Positions 50,412-62,684 are shown, counted from the first letter of the stretch. The stretch: 64,000 nt of DNA from Hyphomonadaceae bacterium (GCA_019636095.1 JAHBYF010000003.1:186001-250000); one strand, 5' to 3'. The notes: generated from the letters alone by a model not told the origin. Translations and numbers: made by a program.

Positions 50412-53234
50412 TCAGCGGAGCGATTCCGTATCGAGATTTAGTTCCGAAACCGGAATGCGCTCAGCATTTGGCCGAAGCCGGTGCAAGCCGTCGTAGAAGT
50501 GCCGAGCGTCGCCCACCACCACCACGTCAGCACGATTTGCATCGAAATAGGTTCGCGCCGCTGTCTGCGCCTGCTCTGGCGTCACCGCGGAGACGTCGGC
50601 GACGAACGTGCCAAGACGTTCAGGCGGCAAGCCGTAGAGAGCCAGTGTCGAGATTTGGCCAGCGAGGCCAGCGGTGGTTTCAATCTGACGGCCAAAGCCG
50701 CCAATGATCACCGCTTTGCGAGAGGTGAGTTCGGCGACCGGCACTGGTTCGGAAGCGATCCGCTGGATTTCCGCGCGCATCAATTCGTACACCTGCACCG
50801 CTGCGTCATTGCGCGTTTGCGCCGACGCCACGATTGGCCCGGGCGCCATGCGCGCCTGCATGCTCGATCCGGCGCCGTAGGAGAGACCGCGGCGAATGCG
50901 GATCTCGTAGTTCAGGCGAGCGGAATAGCCGCCGCCGAGGACATTGTTCGCAACCAACAACGGGAAGTAGTCCGCATCGGTACGCGAAACACCGCGCAGG
51001 CCCATTGAGACTGCCGCTTGCCCCGTGTCTGGAAGATCAACCACGATAGTGCGCGGAGCAGCCGCATGCGCTGAAGCGTCCGGTCGCGCCGGGAGCGGCG
51101 ACGATGGCCGCGCCCAATCGCCGAAGAAACGTTCTGCGAGTGCAAAACCTTCTTCCGCCGAGACATCGCCTGTAATGACGAGCACCGCATTGTCGGGGCG
51201 CCAGTAGCTGTGATGGTAATTCGCCATGTCATCATGGGTGATCGCGCCGATGCTGGTCGGCGATGCGATAAGACCGTACGGGTTCATGCCGTAGACGGCC
51301 CGCGTCATGGCGAAGCCGCCAATCGAGCCCGGCTGGCTCAACGCCACCTGCAGGCCATCAAGCGCCTGCGATTTGGCGCGGTCCAGTTCTTCGCTCGCGA
51401 AGGCCGGATTGCGCACCACGTCGGCAAATACGGTGAAGGCTTCGTCCACACGGTCGCTGCGCGTCTGCAGTGAGACGGCGGACGAATCCACACCTGCGCC
51501 CGAGCTGATCGAGGCGCCGAGGGATTCAATCTGGCTCGCGATATCGGTCGCGCTGCGCGTGGCGGTGCCGCGCGTCAGGAGATCGCCAGTCAAGCTGGCA
51601 AGGCCAGCGCGATCAGCTGGGTCGGAGCTGCCACCAGATGCGATGCGCAGATCGGCACTGATGAGCGGCAGCGCTCGGTTCGGCGCGACGATGACTCGGA
51701 CGCCGTTCGCAAGCGTCCGCTGCGACGTCGCGGGAATGCGCGCATCGATCGGCGTGCCGGCTGCCGGCGGCTGTTCGCGCTGACCTTCAGGGGCAAGCGT
51801 AAACGTTGGGATTTCCGAGGCCGGGATGTTGATCGTACGCGCTTGGATGCGCGGCGAGGTTCGGATCGTATCGCCGGTTTGGCCTTCGGTTTGCGGCAGA
51901 TAGCGAACCACAGCGCGGTGGTTTTCGTTGAAGATGCGGCGCGCAACGCGCTGCACGTCCGCAGCGGTGGTGGACTGAACCGCCGCGAGCAGGCGGTCAG
52001 CGTAGGCGGCGTCACCGTAACGAATAACGGCGTCGGCGAGTTCGTCGGCGCGGCCCTCAGCGGTTTCGCGCTGTTGCAGCGTCGCGGTGACGATCTCGTT
52101 CTTGGCTTCGTCGAGCTCCGCTTGCGTCACCGGCGCATCGCGCAGCCGCGCGATTTGCGCGGCGAGTGCGGCCTGCCCGGCTTCAGCGGTTTGCCCTTCC
52201 GACATAATGGCGAAGACGCCGTAGGCGCCTGGATCCTGCGTGGCTTCAAGATTGGTGAAAACCTGCGCCGCGATCTGCTGATCATAGACTAACGAATTGT
52301 AGAGGCGAGAATTCTCGCCGGTCGCCAGAATACCGTCGATCACCATCAGCACCGGAATGTCGGGATCGGTGGACGCCGGCTGCGGGTAAGAAATCATCAC
52401 TGCAGGCAGAGGCACGTTCGGCGCATAGACCGTGTATTCACGCGGCTGCGTGTGCTCCGGCTCGGTCGGATAATCGCGCGGGATCGGCCGATCCGGATGT
52501 GAGATGTCGCCGAAATACTGATCGACCCAGGCATCGAGCTGCGCTTGATCGAAATTGCCTGACACAACGAGGACTGCGTTATCAGGGCGATAATACAGCG
52601 CATGGAACGCGCGAACATCTTCCACCGTCGCGGCGTCCAGGTCCTCGATCGAGCCAATGCCTGGGCGGCCATACGGGTGAACGTCGTAGTTCACTTGCGG
52701 CAGATAGAAGAAAAACAGGCGCCCATAGGGCGATGCGAGCACGCGTTGGCGCAGCTCCTCCTTCACCACGTCGCGCTCTGAATCGAAACTCTCTTCGTTG
52801 ACGACGAGCGAACCCATGCGATCGGCTTCCGCCCAAAGCACGCGCTGCAAATGATTGGCGGGCACCACCTCGTAATAGTTGGTGAAATCGTCGTACGTAG
52901 AGGCGTTATTGTAGCCGCCGACGTCTTCAGTGAGCCTATCCAAGAATTCCTCGGGCATATTGCGCGACGACTTGAACATGATGTGCTCGAAGAGGTGCGC
53001 GAAACCTGAGCGCCCGGCAGGATCGTCCACTGAGCCGACGTCATACCAAACCTGCACCGAGACGTTCGCGGTATTGCGGTCTGGCATCGAATAGACGCGC
53101 AGGCCGTTAGGCAGCGTGCGCATCGTGTAAGCCAACGGCGCAACTTGCAGTGCGCCCCCCCCCTGCGGCGTGGACGACGATGCACAGGCTACAAGCGCAA
53201 GCGCCGCAGCGACGAAGGTAATCAGACGTCTCAT
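50412..53234 (-). CDS. M16 family zinc metallopeptidase, two-domain lipoprotein
   Basis: A 940-residue protein with lipoprotein signal ending LVAC and two M16 halves. The N-terminal half carries the inverted zinc motif HLFEH (GFAHLFEHIMFKSS) and the downstream Glu in the EVVPANHLQRVLWAEADRMG region; the C-terminal half (from about residue 500) lacks the motif and is the usual regulatory partner. It would digest peptides in the periplasm. A G9 tract in the coding strand, codons about 25-27, follows the lipobox. The leader contains an RBS-masking hairpin. Confidence 0.93.
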   Translation of the reverse strand: MRRLITFVAAALALVACASSSTPQGGGALQVAPLAYTMRTLPNGLRVYSMPDRNTANVSVQVWYDVGSVDDPAGRSGFAHLFEHIMFKSSRNMPEEFLDRLTEDVGGYNNASTYDDFTNYYEVVPANHLQRVLWAEADRMGSLVVNEESFDSERDVVKEELRQRVLASPYGRLFFFYLPQVNYDVHPYGRPGIGSIEDLDAATVEDVRAFHALYYRPDNAVLVVSGNFDQAQLDAWVDQYFGDISHPDRPIPRDYPTEPEHTQPREYTVYAPNVPLPAVMISYPQPASTDPDIPVLMVIDGILATGENSRLYNSLVYDQQIAAQVFTNLEATQDPGAYGVFAIMSEGQTAEAGQAALAAQIARLRDAPVTQAELDEAKNEIVTATLQQRETAEGRADELADAVIRYGDAAYADRLLAAVQSTTAADVQRVARRIFNENHRAVVRYLPQTEGQTGDTIRTSPRIQARTINIPASEIPTFTLAPEGQREQPPAAGTPIDARIPATSQRTLANGVRVIVAPNRALPLISADLRIASGGSSDPADRAGLASLTGDLLTRGTATRSATDIASQIESLGASISSGAGVDSSAVSLQTRSDRVDEAFTVFADVVRNPAFASEELDRAKSQALDGLQVALSQPGSIGGFAMTRAVYGMNPYGLIASPTSIGAITHDDMANYHHSYWRPDNAVLVITGDVSAEEGFALAERFFGDWARPSSPLPARPDASAHAAAPRTIVVDLPDTGQAAVSMGLRGVSRTDADYFPLLVANNVLGGGYSARLNYEIRIRRGLSYGAGSSMQARMAPGPIVASAQTRNDAAVQVYELMRAEIQRIASEPVPVAELTSRKAVIIGGFGRQIETTAGLAGQISTLALYGLPPERLGTFVADVSAVTPEQAQTAARTYFDANRADVVVVGDARHFYDGLHRLRPNAERIPVSELNLDTESLR

Positions 53235-53241
53235 GGATAGT

Positions 53242-53258
53242 CCCCGAATGAATCGGGG
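53242..53258 (-). promoter_or_regulatory. Hairpin covering the ribosome binding site of the M16 protease gene
   Basis: CCCCGA and TCGGGG (6-bp stem, 5-base loop) lie just upstream of ATG 53234; the right arm on the minus strand contains the GGGGA Shine-Dalgarno. It could lower translation unless melted. Confidence 0.4.
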
Positions 53259-53335
53259 CGTTCTAGCAGCCGGAGCGCGACCGGAGCCACCCCGGATGCG
53301 ACGATTGTTCCCGTTCTTGCGGATGAACTGCCCGG

Positions 53336-54136
53336 TTAGTCGGCGGAAGTCATCACAAGTTGCACCGGCGAAGCGAATGCCACCGTTCCATTAGAGGTAA
53401 CAAAACGCGCGAGCCGATCCTCCGCTGCCCGCAGCAAAAGCTCGCATTGCTCGTCATCGATCATATCAGAGAGCGTCCACCCTCGGATGTCGGTGTGAAC
53501 CCACTCGGCGAGAGATGGAAAACGAGCCGTCACCTCAAGCGGAAAGACGCGCGCCAAATTGAGGCCAGCCTCTTCGAATAGCGCCAGAAGCTTTGCCGTA
53601 TCGCCGAGGCAAAATGGCGCTCGCAAAGCATCCGCCGCCTCGCGACCGCACTGCTTCTCGATCAAGTCGGTCATCGCGGCATAGCCTGGCGACGATTCGA
53701 GCGAATCCCAAACCGCCACGGCAATGACGCCACCGGGCTTGGTGACACGCGCCATCTCCTTCAACGCCCCAACCCGGTCATCGAAGAACATCAAGCCGAA
53801 TTGGCTAACAACGGCGTCGAATTCGTTGTCGTCAAAGGGCAACTGCTCCGCGATGCCTTGGCGCCAATCGATGCCAGATGCCCGTTCACGCGCGACTGAC
53901 AGCATGTCGGTATTTACATCGAGACCAACCACGCAGCCGTCACCGCCTACAGCATTCGCAGTCGCGCGTGCGAGCACGCCTGTGCCACAGGCAACGTCAA
54001 GTACCATCTGGCCGGAACTAATTCCAACAGCGTTCACGATCTTCGCCGCCGGCTCCGAGAACAACGCTGGCACAAAAAAGCGCTCGTACACCTGAGCCGC
54101 GGACGCGCTTACCTGCCCTCGCTCGGTTTCACTCAT
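53336..54136 (-). CDS. Class I SAM-dependent methyltransferase (UbiE/Methyltransf_11-like)
   Basis: A 266-residue methyltransferase: VLDVACGTGVLAR loop, LDVNTDML acidic residue, AEQLPFDDNEFDAVVSQFGLMFFDD and the post-core MARVTKPGGVIAVAVW. It is typical of enzymes methylating small or lipid substrates. It follows metH2 by 72 bp on the same strand and could be a consumer of SAM in the same regulon, but this is only position. Substrate unknown. Confidence 0.87.
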   Translation of the reverse strand: MSETERGQVSASAAQVYERFFVPALFSEPAAKIVNAVGISSGQMVLDVACGTGVLARATANAVGGDGCVVGLDVNTDMLSVARERASGIDWRQGIAEQLPFDDNEFDAVVSQFGLMFFDDRVGALKEMARVTKPGGVIAVAVWDSLESSPGYAAMTDLIEKQCGREAADALRAPFCLGDTAKLLALFEEAGLNLARVFPLEVTARFPSLAEWVHTDIRGWTLSDMIDDEQCELLLRAAEDRLARFVTSNGTVAFASPVQLVMTSAD

Positions 54137-54208
54137 GCCGATGTCCTCCCGCGAATGATCTGACTATGCGCCGCACACATATCCGACCTAGTTCGATGGA
54201 GTTGGGGC

Positions 54209-56856
<2,648 letters not shown>

Positions 56857-56860
<4 letters not shown>

Positions 56861-57918
56861 GCCGCCGCCGTGAACGGTTCGAGACCAGCGAGCTTCAGCC
56901 GCGAATCGTGCGCCGCCTTGATGCGCGGCTTCACGCCCGCAACAGCATGCTTCATGTGCGAAATATGATCCGGCGTCGTGCCGCAGCAACCGCCGGCAAT
57001 ATTGAGCAGCCCCGCCTTCGCCCACTCGGCATAATGCGCTTCCATCGAATGTGGTGTCTCGTCATAGCCACCCATCGCGTTCGGCAAGCCTGCATTCGGA
57101 TAGGCGCTCACCGCGCATTCCGCGACACGCGAAAGATCCGCCAAGAACGCGCGCATGTCCGCCGGTCCCAGCGCGCAATTTAAACCTATCGCCCAAGGCT
57201 TCGCGTGCCGTACCGAATTGTAGAACGCCTCCACGGTCTGTCCGGACAGCGTCCGCCCCGAGCGATCGGTGATGGTGCCGCTGATCCAGAGCGGCAGTTC
57301 GACGCCGGTTTTGTCGAACGCTTCCCACGCGCCCCACAGCGCCGCTTTGCAATTGAGCGTGTCGGTGATCGTCTCGATCAGCAGAATATCGGCGCCGCCC
57401 TCGATCAGCCCCAGCGCCTGCTCTTCATAACCCTTTGCCATGCCATCAAAGTCGGCGTCGCGCCGCCCCGGATCGCCGACGTCTGGCGACATCGACAGCA
57501 ATTTCGTCGTGGGGCCCAGCGAACCAGCCACGGCGCGCGGTTTTCCATCCGCCTTCTCCGCGAGATCGCTGGCCGCGCGCGCCAGCACCGCAGACTCAAA
57601 ATTCATCTCACGCGCAAACGCCTCAAGCCCATACTCAGCCTGACTGATTGGCGTCGCCGTGAACGTGTTGGTGCTGATGATGTCGGCGCCGGCGCCAATG
57701 TATGCTTCGTGCACCTTGGTGATGACGTCCGGCCGCGTCAGCGTCAGCACGTCGCTATCGCCTTTCAGCGGCGTCGTGTGCGTCGCGAACCGATCGCCGT
57801 GAAAATCTTCGCTCGTCAGCCCAAACCCCTGCAGATAGGCGCCCATCGATCCGTCGAGGATCAAAATCCGTTGGGCAAGTTCGGCATTCAGTGCGGTCAT
57901 GCGTACGTCGCGTTTCAT
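56857..57918 (-). CDS. metH1: Methionine synthase, homocysteine-binding part (MetH1)
   Basis: A 353-residue S-methyltransferase domain binding zinc and homocysteine: [10 protein letters not shown] start, [18 protein letters not shown] and the paired Cys ligand [11 protein letters not shown]. It works together with MetH2, encoded just downstream. ATG 57918 overlaps the metF stop by 4 bp; a second in-frame ATG sits 18 bp inside. The stand-alone domain confirms the split of metH. Confidence 0.94.
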
Positions 57919-58826
57919 TGCGCATCCTCTTTCGCGCGCACGCCCAGGATGCGACAGATCGAATAGGCAAGATCGGCCTTGTTCAGCGTGTAGAAGTGAA
58001 AGTCCTCCACCCCTTCGGCCGCCAACCGCGCGCATAATTGCGCTGTTGTCACTGCAGTCACCAAGCGCCGCGTCTCCGGATCGTCATCCAGACCTTCGAA
58101 CAGACGGATCATCCAGCGCGGCAACGTCGCACCGCAGGCTTCCACCATTTTGCGCAGGCTCTTCACGTTCGTGACCGGCATGATCCCCGGCAAGATCGGC
58201 GCGTACACGCCCGCTTTCGCCAACCGATCTCGGAAGCGCAAGAAAATATCGGCCTCAAAGAAGAATTGCGAAATGCCTCGTGAGGCGCCGGCGGCCAACT
58301 TGCGCTTGAAGTTGTCGATGTCGTGCTCGAAGTTCGGGCTCGATGGATGTTTCTGCGGGTGGACGGCGACCGAAATATCGAAGGCGCCGATCCGCGACGC
58401 CGCTTCAACAAGCTCTACGGCGCTGGCATAGCCGGTTGGGTGCTGCAGATAGGGCATGCCAACGCCGCCCGGCGGGTCACCGCGTAGCGCCACGATCCGC
58501 CGAACGCCTGAACGCCAGTAATTGCGCAAGACGCCATCCACCTCAGCCTTGCTTGCCGCCACAGTCGTAAGGTGAGCGGCCGGCTTCAGCGTCGTTTCGC
58601 TCACCATGCGCGCGACAGTGCGGTGGGTGCGATCGCGCGTCGAGCCGCCTGCGCCATAAGTGACGGACACAAAGCTCGGCGCCAGCGGTTCAAGTTTTCG
58701 GATCGACGCCCACAGGTCCGCCTCAAGCTTTTCCGACTTCGGTGGAAAGAATTCGAAAGACACCCGCGTTTGCTTGCCGCGCCCTGCGGTGTCGGCGATC
58801 AGGTCTTGCAGGTGGGAGACACTCAT
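57915..58826 (-). CDS. metF: Methylenetetrahydrofolate reductase
   Basis: A 303-residue flavoenzyme supplying 5-methyl-THF to MetH. VSFEFFPPKSEKLE, TYGAGGSTRDRTH, ALRGDPP and the FDISVAVHPQKHP substrate segment are present. ATG 58826 overlaps the stop of the regulator gene upstream by 4 bp. Fits an operon regulator-metF-metH1-metH2 under one operator. Confidence 0.95.
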   Translation of the reverse strand: MSVSHLQDLIADTAGRGKQTRVSFEFFPPKSEKLEADLWASIRKLEPLAPSFVSVTYGAGGSTRDRTHRTVARMVSETTLKPAAHLTTVAASKAEVDGVLRNYWRSGVRRIVALRGDPPGGVGMPYLQHPTGYASAVELVEAASRIGAFDISVAVHPQKHPSSPNFEHDIDNFKRKLAAGASRGISQFFFEADIFLRFRDRLAKAGVYAPILPGIMPVTNVKSLRKMVEACGATLPRWMIRLFEGLDDDPETRRLVTAVTTAQLCARLAAEGVEDFHFYTLNKADLAYSICRILGVRAKEDAQ

Positions 58827-59815
58827 AGCTTTGCCCCAGCCCAAATCTTCACAGTCAGCGCTTCACGCTTCTTCGGCGCCAGCGTCGTTGCGGTGGGAGC
58901 AGAAAGTCCCGCCGCTTCGCACCACTCAGCGATTTCTCTGTCGCTGAAGCCCAGCCGGCGATGAGCGTGCTCTGCGCGTAGAAATTCGAGCGCGTGCGGT
59001 GCGAAGTCGACAATGAGCGCCCGCCCGCCCGGCTTCAGCAAGCGCGCAGCTTCGGAGATGGCGCGGCCGGGGTCAGAAAGAAAGTGCAGAACTTGGTGGA
59101 TCGTCACCAAATCCGCGGTCCCTGGCTCCAATGGAGGCGCGTAGGCGTCGCCAAATTGCACCGCGGCTTTCGCCTTGAGGTCATCGAGCGACGCACGCGC
59201 GATCGCCAACATTTGCCGCGATGTATCGAAGCCCTCGGCGCGGCGAACGCGATCGGCGAAGAGCTGGATCATGCGCCCCTGGCCAACGCCGACATCGACC
59301 ATCACATCAAACGGCCCACCGCCCGCCGCTTCGAGGATGGCGCTATCGATATCGGCCTCCGGCAAATGTAGCGCGCGCACACGATCCCAATCGGCCGCGT
59401 TCCGTTCGAAATACGCTTCCGCTGCTTCATCGCGCGCCGCACGAATTTCGCTCAGCCGCTCGACATCGCGTGCAAGCACGGGATCGGCAGGATCGAGCAT
59501 CGCCAGCGCTGCTTCAGCAAATTGCCGCTCCGTCGTGTGTACGCGGGGCAAGCGATAGAACACCCAAGCGCCCTCGGGCGCGCGTTCCACCAATCCCGCC
59601 TCGGTGAGCAACTTCAAATGCCGGCTCACGCGCGGCTGGCTTTGCCCGAGCGCTTGAGCGAGTTCGCCGACCGCCAGTTCGCCCTCCGTGAGAAGAGCCA
59701 GCGCGCGCAGCCTCGTCTGCTCCCCGGCCGCCCGCAACGCCGCTACTACGCGGTCCGCATCGCGCAAGTCTGGCACCGGCTGACTTGGAGATATAAACAT
59801 ATCTTTATATGTCAT
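58823..59815 (-). CDS. ArsR-family regulator fused to SAM methyltransferase domain (SahR type)
   Basis: A 330-residue protein: an ArsR winged helix (about 20-95: ALGQSQPRVSRHLKLLTEAGLVERAPEG) followed by a methyltransferase-fold domain with VDVGVGQGRM and LKPGGRALIVDF. This two-domain type corresponds to SahR regulators, which in other proteobacteria sense S-adenosylhomocysteine and repress methionine-cycle genes. The start is ATG 59815 or 59800. A palindromic site spans codons 2-8. First gene of the metF-metH operon. Confidence 0.86.
   Translation of the reverse strand: MTYKDMFISPSQPVPDLRDADRVVAALRAAGEQTRLRALALLTEGELAVGELAQALGQSQPRVSRHLKLLTEAGLVERAPEGAWVFYRLPRVHTTERQFAEAALAMLDPADPVLARDVERLSEIRAARDEAAEAYFERNAADWDRVRALHLPEADIDSAILEAAGGGPFDVMVDVGVGQGRMIQLFADRVRRAEGFDTSRQMLAIARASLDDLKAKAAVQFGDAYAPPLEPGTADLVTIHQVLHFLSDPGRAISEAARLLKPGGRALIVDFAPHALEFLRAEHAHRRLGFSDREIAEWCEAAGLSAPTATTLAPKKREALTVKIWAGAKL
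59791..59810. promoter_or_regulatory. Palindromic operator of the SahR-type metF-metH operon
   Basis: ATATAAACATATCTTTATAT: 7-bp arms ATATAAA and TTTATAT match perfectly; the 6-bp centre is also symmetrical apart from one pair. AT-rich in a GC-rich genome and placed at the regulator start codon, it is the likely autoregulatory site. Confidence 0.72.
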
Positions 59816-60024
59816 GGGTCGAGAGGTTTGACCAGCGTGATCCCCGGCACCGCTCGATCGCGCCCTGGAAAATTCCAACCAGAGTGCGACTTCAGCGCCG
59901 CGATACCTAATTACCCGCAGAAATTCAGTGCTTTGATGAGCTCGCGCAACCCCAGGGCCTGAGCGATCCGTTCAGGTTCGGAACAGCTAAGTTTGATTAA
60001 CTTTACCCCGGCATTATCTGCGCT

Positions 60025-60039
60025 GGACCTAGGGGGTCC
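60025..60039 (+). other. Small hairpin masking the mlaA ribosome binding site
   Basis: GGACC (60025-60029) pairs with GGTCC (60035-60039); the AGGGGG that should bind the ribosome lies in the loop and right arm, 5 bp before ATG 60044. Confidence 0.35.
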
Positions 60040-60043
60040 GACT

Positions 60044-60940
60044 ATGCGGGGACTAGTATCTGTTCTGACGTTGGCGGCCTGCCTGGCCGCTCCAGCAGTG
60101 GCGTCCGCGCAGGAGGCCGCGCCGGAAACGAGTGTGCAGCCAACGCCGGCAGACACCGGCGATCCTTGGGAGAGATTCAACCGCAGCATGTTCGGCGTGC
60201 ATCAAGCCGTCGATGGCGCGGTGCTTGAGCCTGTCGCGCGCGGCTATCGCGCGGTGACACCGCGCCCGTTGCGTACGGGTGTCGTCAATTTCTTACGCAA
60301 TCTCAAAAGCCCGGTGACGTTCGCCAACGACGTTCTACAGGGTGAAGTTGGACGCGCGGGCAACACTGCCGGACGCTTCGCGATCAACACCACGATTGGC
60401 ATTGCCGGCATTTTCGACCCAGCAGCAAGCATGGGACTCGATCGCCACGACGAAGATTTCGGCCAAACGCTCGCCGTCTGGGGCGTGCCGTCAGGTCCTT
60501 ATCTGTTTGTCCCGCTCCTTGGCCCGACAACAGTGCGCGATGGCGCTGGGCGCATCGTTGACATCGCCTTTGACCCACTGACGTGGGCAGACTTCGATGA
60601 TGTCGATACCGCACGCGCCGCACGCACAGTGGTAGCGGGCATCGCACAACGCGAAGCGCTGCTCGATCCGATCGACTTAATGGAGGCACAAGGCGGCGAT
60701 CTCTATCTGACTTATCGCGCCACGTATGAAGTCGCGCGCGAGGCGGCGATCCAAAACGGACGCGCTGCTGTCGAAGATTCGCCTGACTTTGAAGACATGT
60801 ATGAAGAACCGGCAACAAACACGCCAGATGGAGGCGCATCCGCCGAGGCAATTGAGCCACAGGCGGATGAAATCCAAGCGGCTGAGAATTCCGTCGTCTT
60901 CACAGAAGCGCTCGCGCTTCCCACGTCGTTGACCGATTGA
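60044..60940 (+). CDS. mlaA: MlaA (VacJ) outer-membrane lipid-asymmetry protein
   Basis: A 298-residue protein of the VacJ/MlaA family, which removes phospholipids from the outer leaflet. DPWERFNRSMF, VNFLRNLKSPVTFANDVLQG, GIAGIFDPAASMGL and FGQTLAVWGVPSGPYLFVPLLGP are characteristic. The signal has a possible lipobox (TLAAC) but could also be cut at ASAQ. ATG 60044 with AGGGGG upstream is preferred over a start 51 bp earlier. Followed by mlaC, its periplasmic carrier; the inner-membrane genes mlaFED are not in this window. Confidence 0.93.
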   Translation: MRGLVSVLTLAACLAAPAVASAQEAAPETSVQPTPADTGDPWERFNRSMFGVHQAVDGAVLEPVARGYRAVTPRPLRTGVVNFLRNLKSPVTFANDVLQGEVGRAGNTAGRFAINTTIGIAGIFDPAASMGLDRHDEDFGQTLAVWGVPSGPYLFVPLLGPTTVRDGAGRIVDIAFDPLTWADFDDVDTARAARTVVAGIAQREALLDPIDLMEAQGGDLYLTYRATYEVAREAAIQNGRAAVEDSPDFEDMYEEPATNTPDGGASAEAIEPQADEIQAAENSVVFTEALALPTSLTD

Positions 60941-60954
60941 AGGAGAAGTTTGTC

Positions 60955-61623
60955 GTGAACCGCCCCGTTACCCGCGCCACGTTTCTGTCAGGCCTCTTCG
61001 GCCTCGGCGCGATCGCGGTTGCGCCTGACGCGTACGCGACGTGCAACACCAGCGCCGCGCGCAACGCCGATGCCGAGCAATTCGTGCAACGCAGCGCGTC
61101 GGAAGCGCTCACAGCCTTAGGCAACCCCAACGCAGTGCAGCGCGAACAGCAATTTCGCACGCTGATGACTCAATTCGCCGACACGCGCCGTATCGGTCTT
61201 TTCGTCCTCGGACGTTATCGCGGCGCACTCGAAGCCGACTCTGCTCTGCGCAACGAATGGCTGACGACGTTTCAAGAATTCGCGATCGCGACCTACCAAA
61301 GCCAGTTTTCCAGCTTCAACGGCGCGCGCATTGAGGTGATGTGCTCGGAGGAGCAAACCGCGACCACGGTTATCGTGGACAGCACAATACGCCCGCGCGG
61401 TGGCGATCCAGTGCGGGTTCAATGGAAAGTCTTGCGCTCGCAAAATGTCTGGAAAGCTACCGATGTGGCGGTTGGTACAGACGGCGTTTGGTTGAGCCAG
61501 CTTCAGCAGCGCCTGTTCATGCGCCAACTGGATACTCAATTCAACGGCGACCTGCGCCAACTTTTGGCTGACGTACGCCAACGCACGACAACGTTGCGGA
61601 GCACCACGGTCGCGCGGTCCTAA
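60955..61623 (+). CDS. mlaC: MlaC-type phospholipid-binding protein
   Basis: A 222-residue periplasmic carrier with an Arg-containing signal (NRPVTRATFLSGLFGLGAIAV) and the MlaC fold: FRTLMTQFADTRRIGLFVLGRY, FQEFAIATYQSQF and later VRVQWKVLRSQNVWKATDVAV. The GTG at 60955 has AAGGAG at correct distance; the TTG 18 bp earlier lacks one. It moves phospholipid between MlaA and an inner-membrane transporter. It overlaps the convergent pyrD by 4 bp. Confidence 0.9.
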   Translation: MNRPVTRATFLSGLFGLGAIAVAPDAYATCNTSAARNADAEQFVQRSASEALTALGNPNAVQREQQFRTLMTQFADTRRIGLFVLGRYRGALEADSALRNEWLTTFQEFAIATYQSQFSSFNGARIEVMCSEEQTATTVIVDSTIRPRGGDPVRVQWKVLRSQNVWKATDVAVGTDGVWLSQLQQRLFMRQLDTQFNGDLRQLLADVRQRTTTLRSTTVARS

Positions 61624-62684
61624 CCGCGCTCCACGCCGACAGCTTCAGAGACGTGATCGAAGCCTTCGGCCATGAGTAGGCCGTCGAGTTCGTCGAGTAT
61701 GCGCGCGACCAGGCTCGGGCCCTGAAACACCATCGCCGAATAGAGCTGCACGGCGCTGGCGCCCGCTTTGATTTTGGCGAGCGCAGTCAGGCCGTTCTCA
61801 ACGCCGCCAACGCCGATCAATGGCAAGCGGCCACTGAGCGCTTGTGCGAACAGCCGCAAGGCATGCGTGGAGATTTGGAAAAGCGGCTGACCTGAAAGAC
61901 CGCCCTGCTCTTCGCGATTATCGGATGTGAGATGCGCCGGTCGCTGCAGCGTCGTGTTCGAAACGATAAGCGCATCAAGTTCATTAGCGATCGCAATTTC
62001 AGCGATGTCGGCGACCGCTGCATCGTCAAGATCCGGCGCGACCTTCAAGAACAACGGCCGGGGGCCGTGCGCGACAGTGAGCGGCGCGCGCGCTTCCCGC
62101 ATGCGGCCAAGCAGATCTTCAAGCGCGCCACGTTCCTGCAAGCCGCGCAGCCCCGGCGTATTCGGCGACGAGATGTTGGCTGTCACGTAGGATGCGTGCT
62201 TCCAGACGCGCCCCATGCCGAGCACATAATCCGCGGCGCGATCTGCACTCTCTTTGTTGGCGCCAACGTTGGCGCCAACAATACCGGGCTTGCGCTCACG
62301 TGCCGCCAAGCGATCGGCGAACGCATCGAGGCCCTTGTTGTTGAAGCCAAGGCGATTGATCACCGCGCGATCTTCGCTCAATCGAAAGATGCGGGGTTTT
62401 GGATTCCCTTCCTGCGGCAGCGGCGTAACCGTCCCGCACTCGGCGAACCCAAATCCCGAACGAAGCAATGCATCGGGCGCCTCGCAATTCTTGTCGAAGC
62501 CTGCGGCCATTCCGACGGGATTGGGCAGATCGAGGCCAGCGAGCGTCGTCCTCAGCCGCGGCCAGCGATCGGCGCGTGCGCGCGGACCAAGGCGTGCGCG
62601 CAGGCCCCAGAGCGCAGCGTGGTGAGCCGTCTCGGGGTCAATCAGGCGCAGACCGCGCGTCACGAGATCGTGCGGGGAAGTCAC
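61620..62684 (-). CDS. pyrD: Dihydroorotate dehydrogenase (quinone), class 2
   Basis: A 354-residue FMN enzyme of pyrimidine synthesis, attached to the inner membrane and reducing quinone. NPVGMAAGFDKNCEAPDALL, NRLGFNNKGLDAF, NISSPNTPGLRGLQ (catalytic Ser) and GVGGVENGLTAL are present. The start is GTG 62684. It is divergent from the S24-type gene across 124 bp. Complete and normal in length. Confidence 0.95.
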   Translation of the reverse strand: MTSPHDLVTRGLRLIDPETAHHAALWGLRARLGPRARADRWPRLRTTLAGLDLPNPVGMAAGFDKNCEAPDALLRSGFGFAECGTVTPLPQEGNPKPRIFRLSEDRAVINRLGFNNKGLDAFADRLAARERKPGIVGANVGANKESADRAADYVLGMGRVWKHASYVTANISSPNTPGLRGLQERGALEDLLGRMREARAPLTVAHGPRPLFLKVAPDLDDAAVADIAEIAIANELDALIVSNTTLQRPAHLTSDNREEQGGLSGQPLFQISTHALRLFAQALSGRLPLIGVGGVENGLTALAKIKAGASAVQLYSAMVFQGPSLVARILDELDGLLMAEGFDHVSEAVGVERG

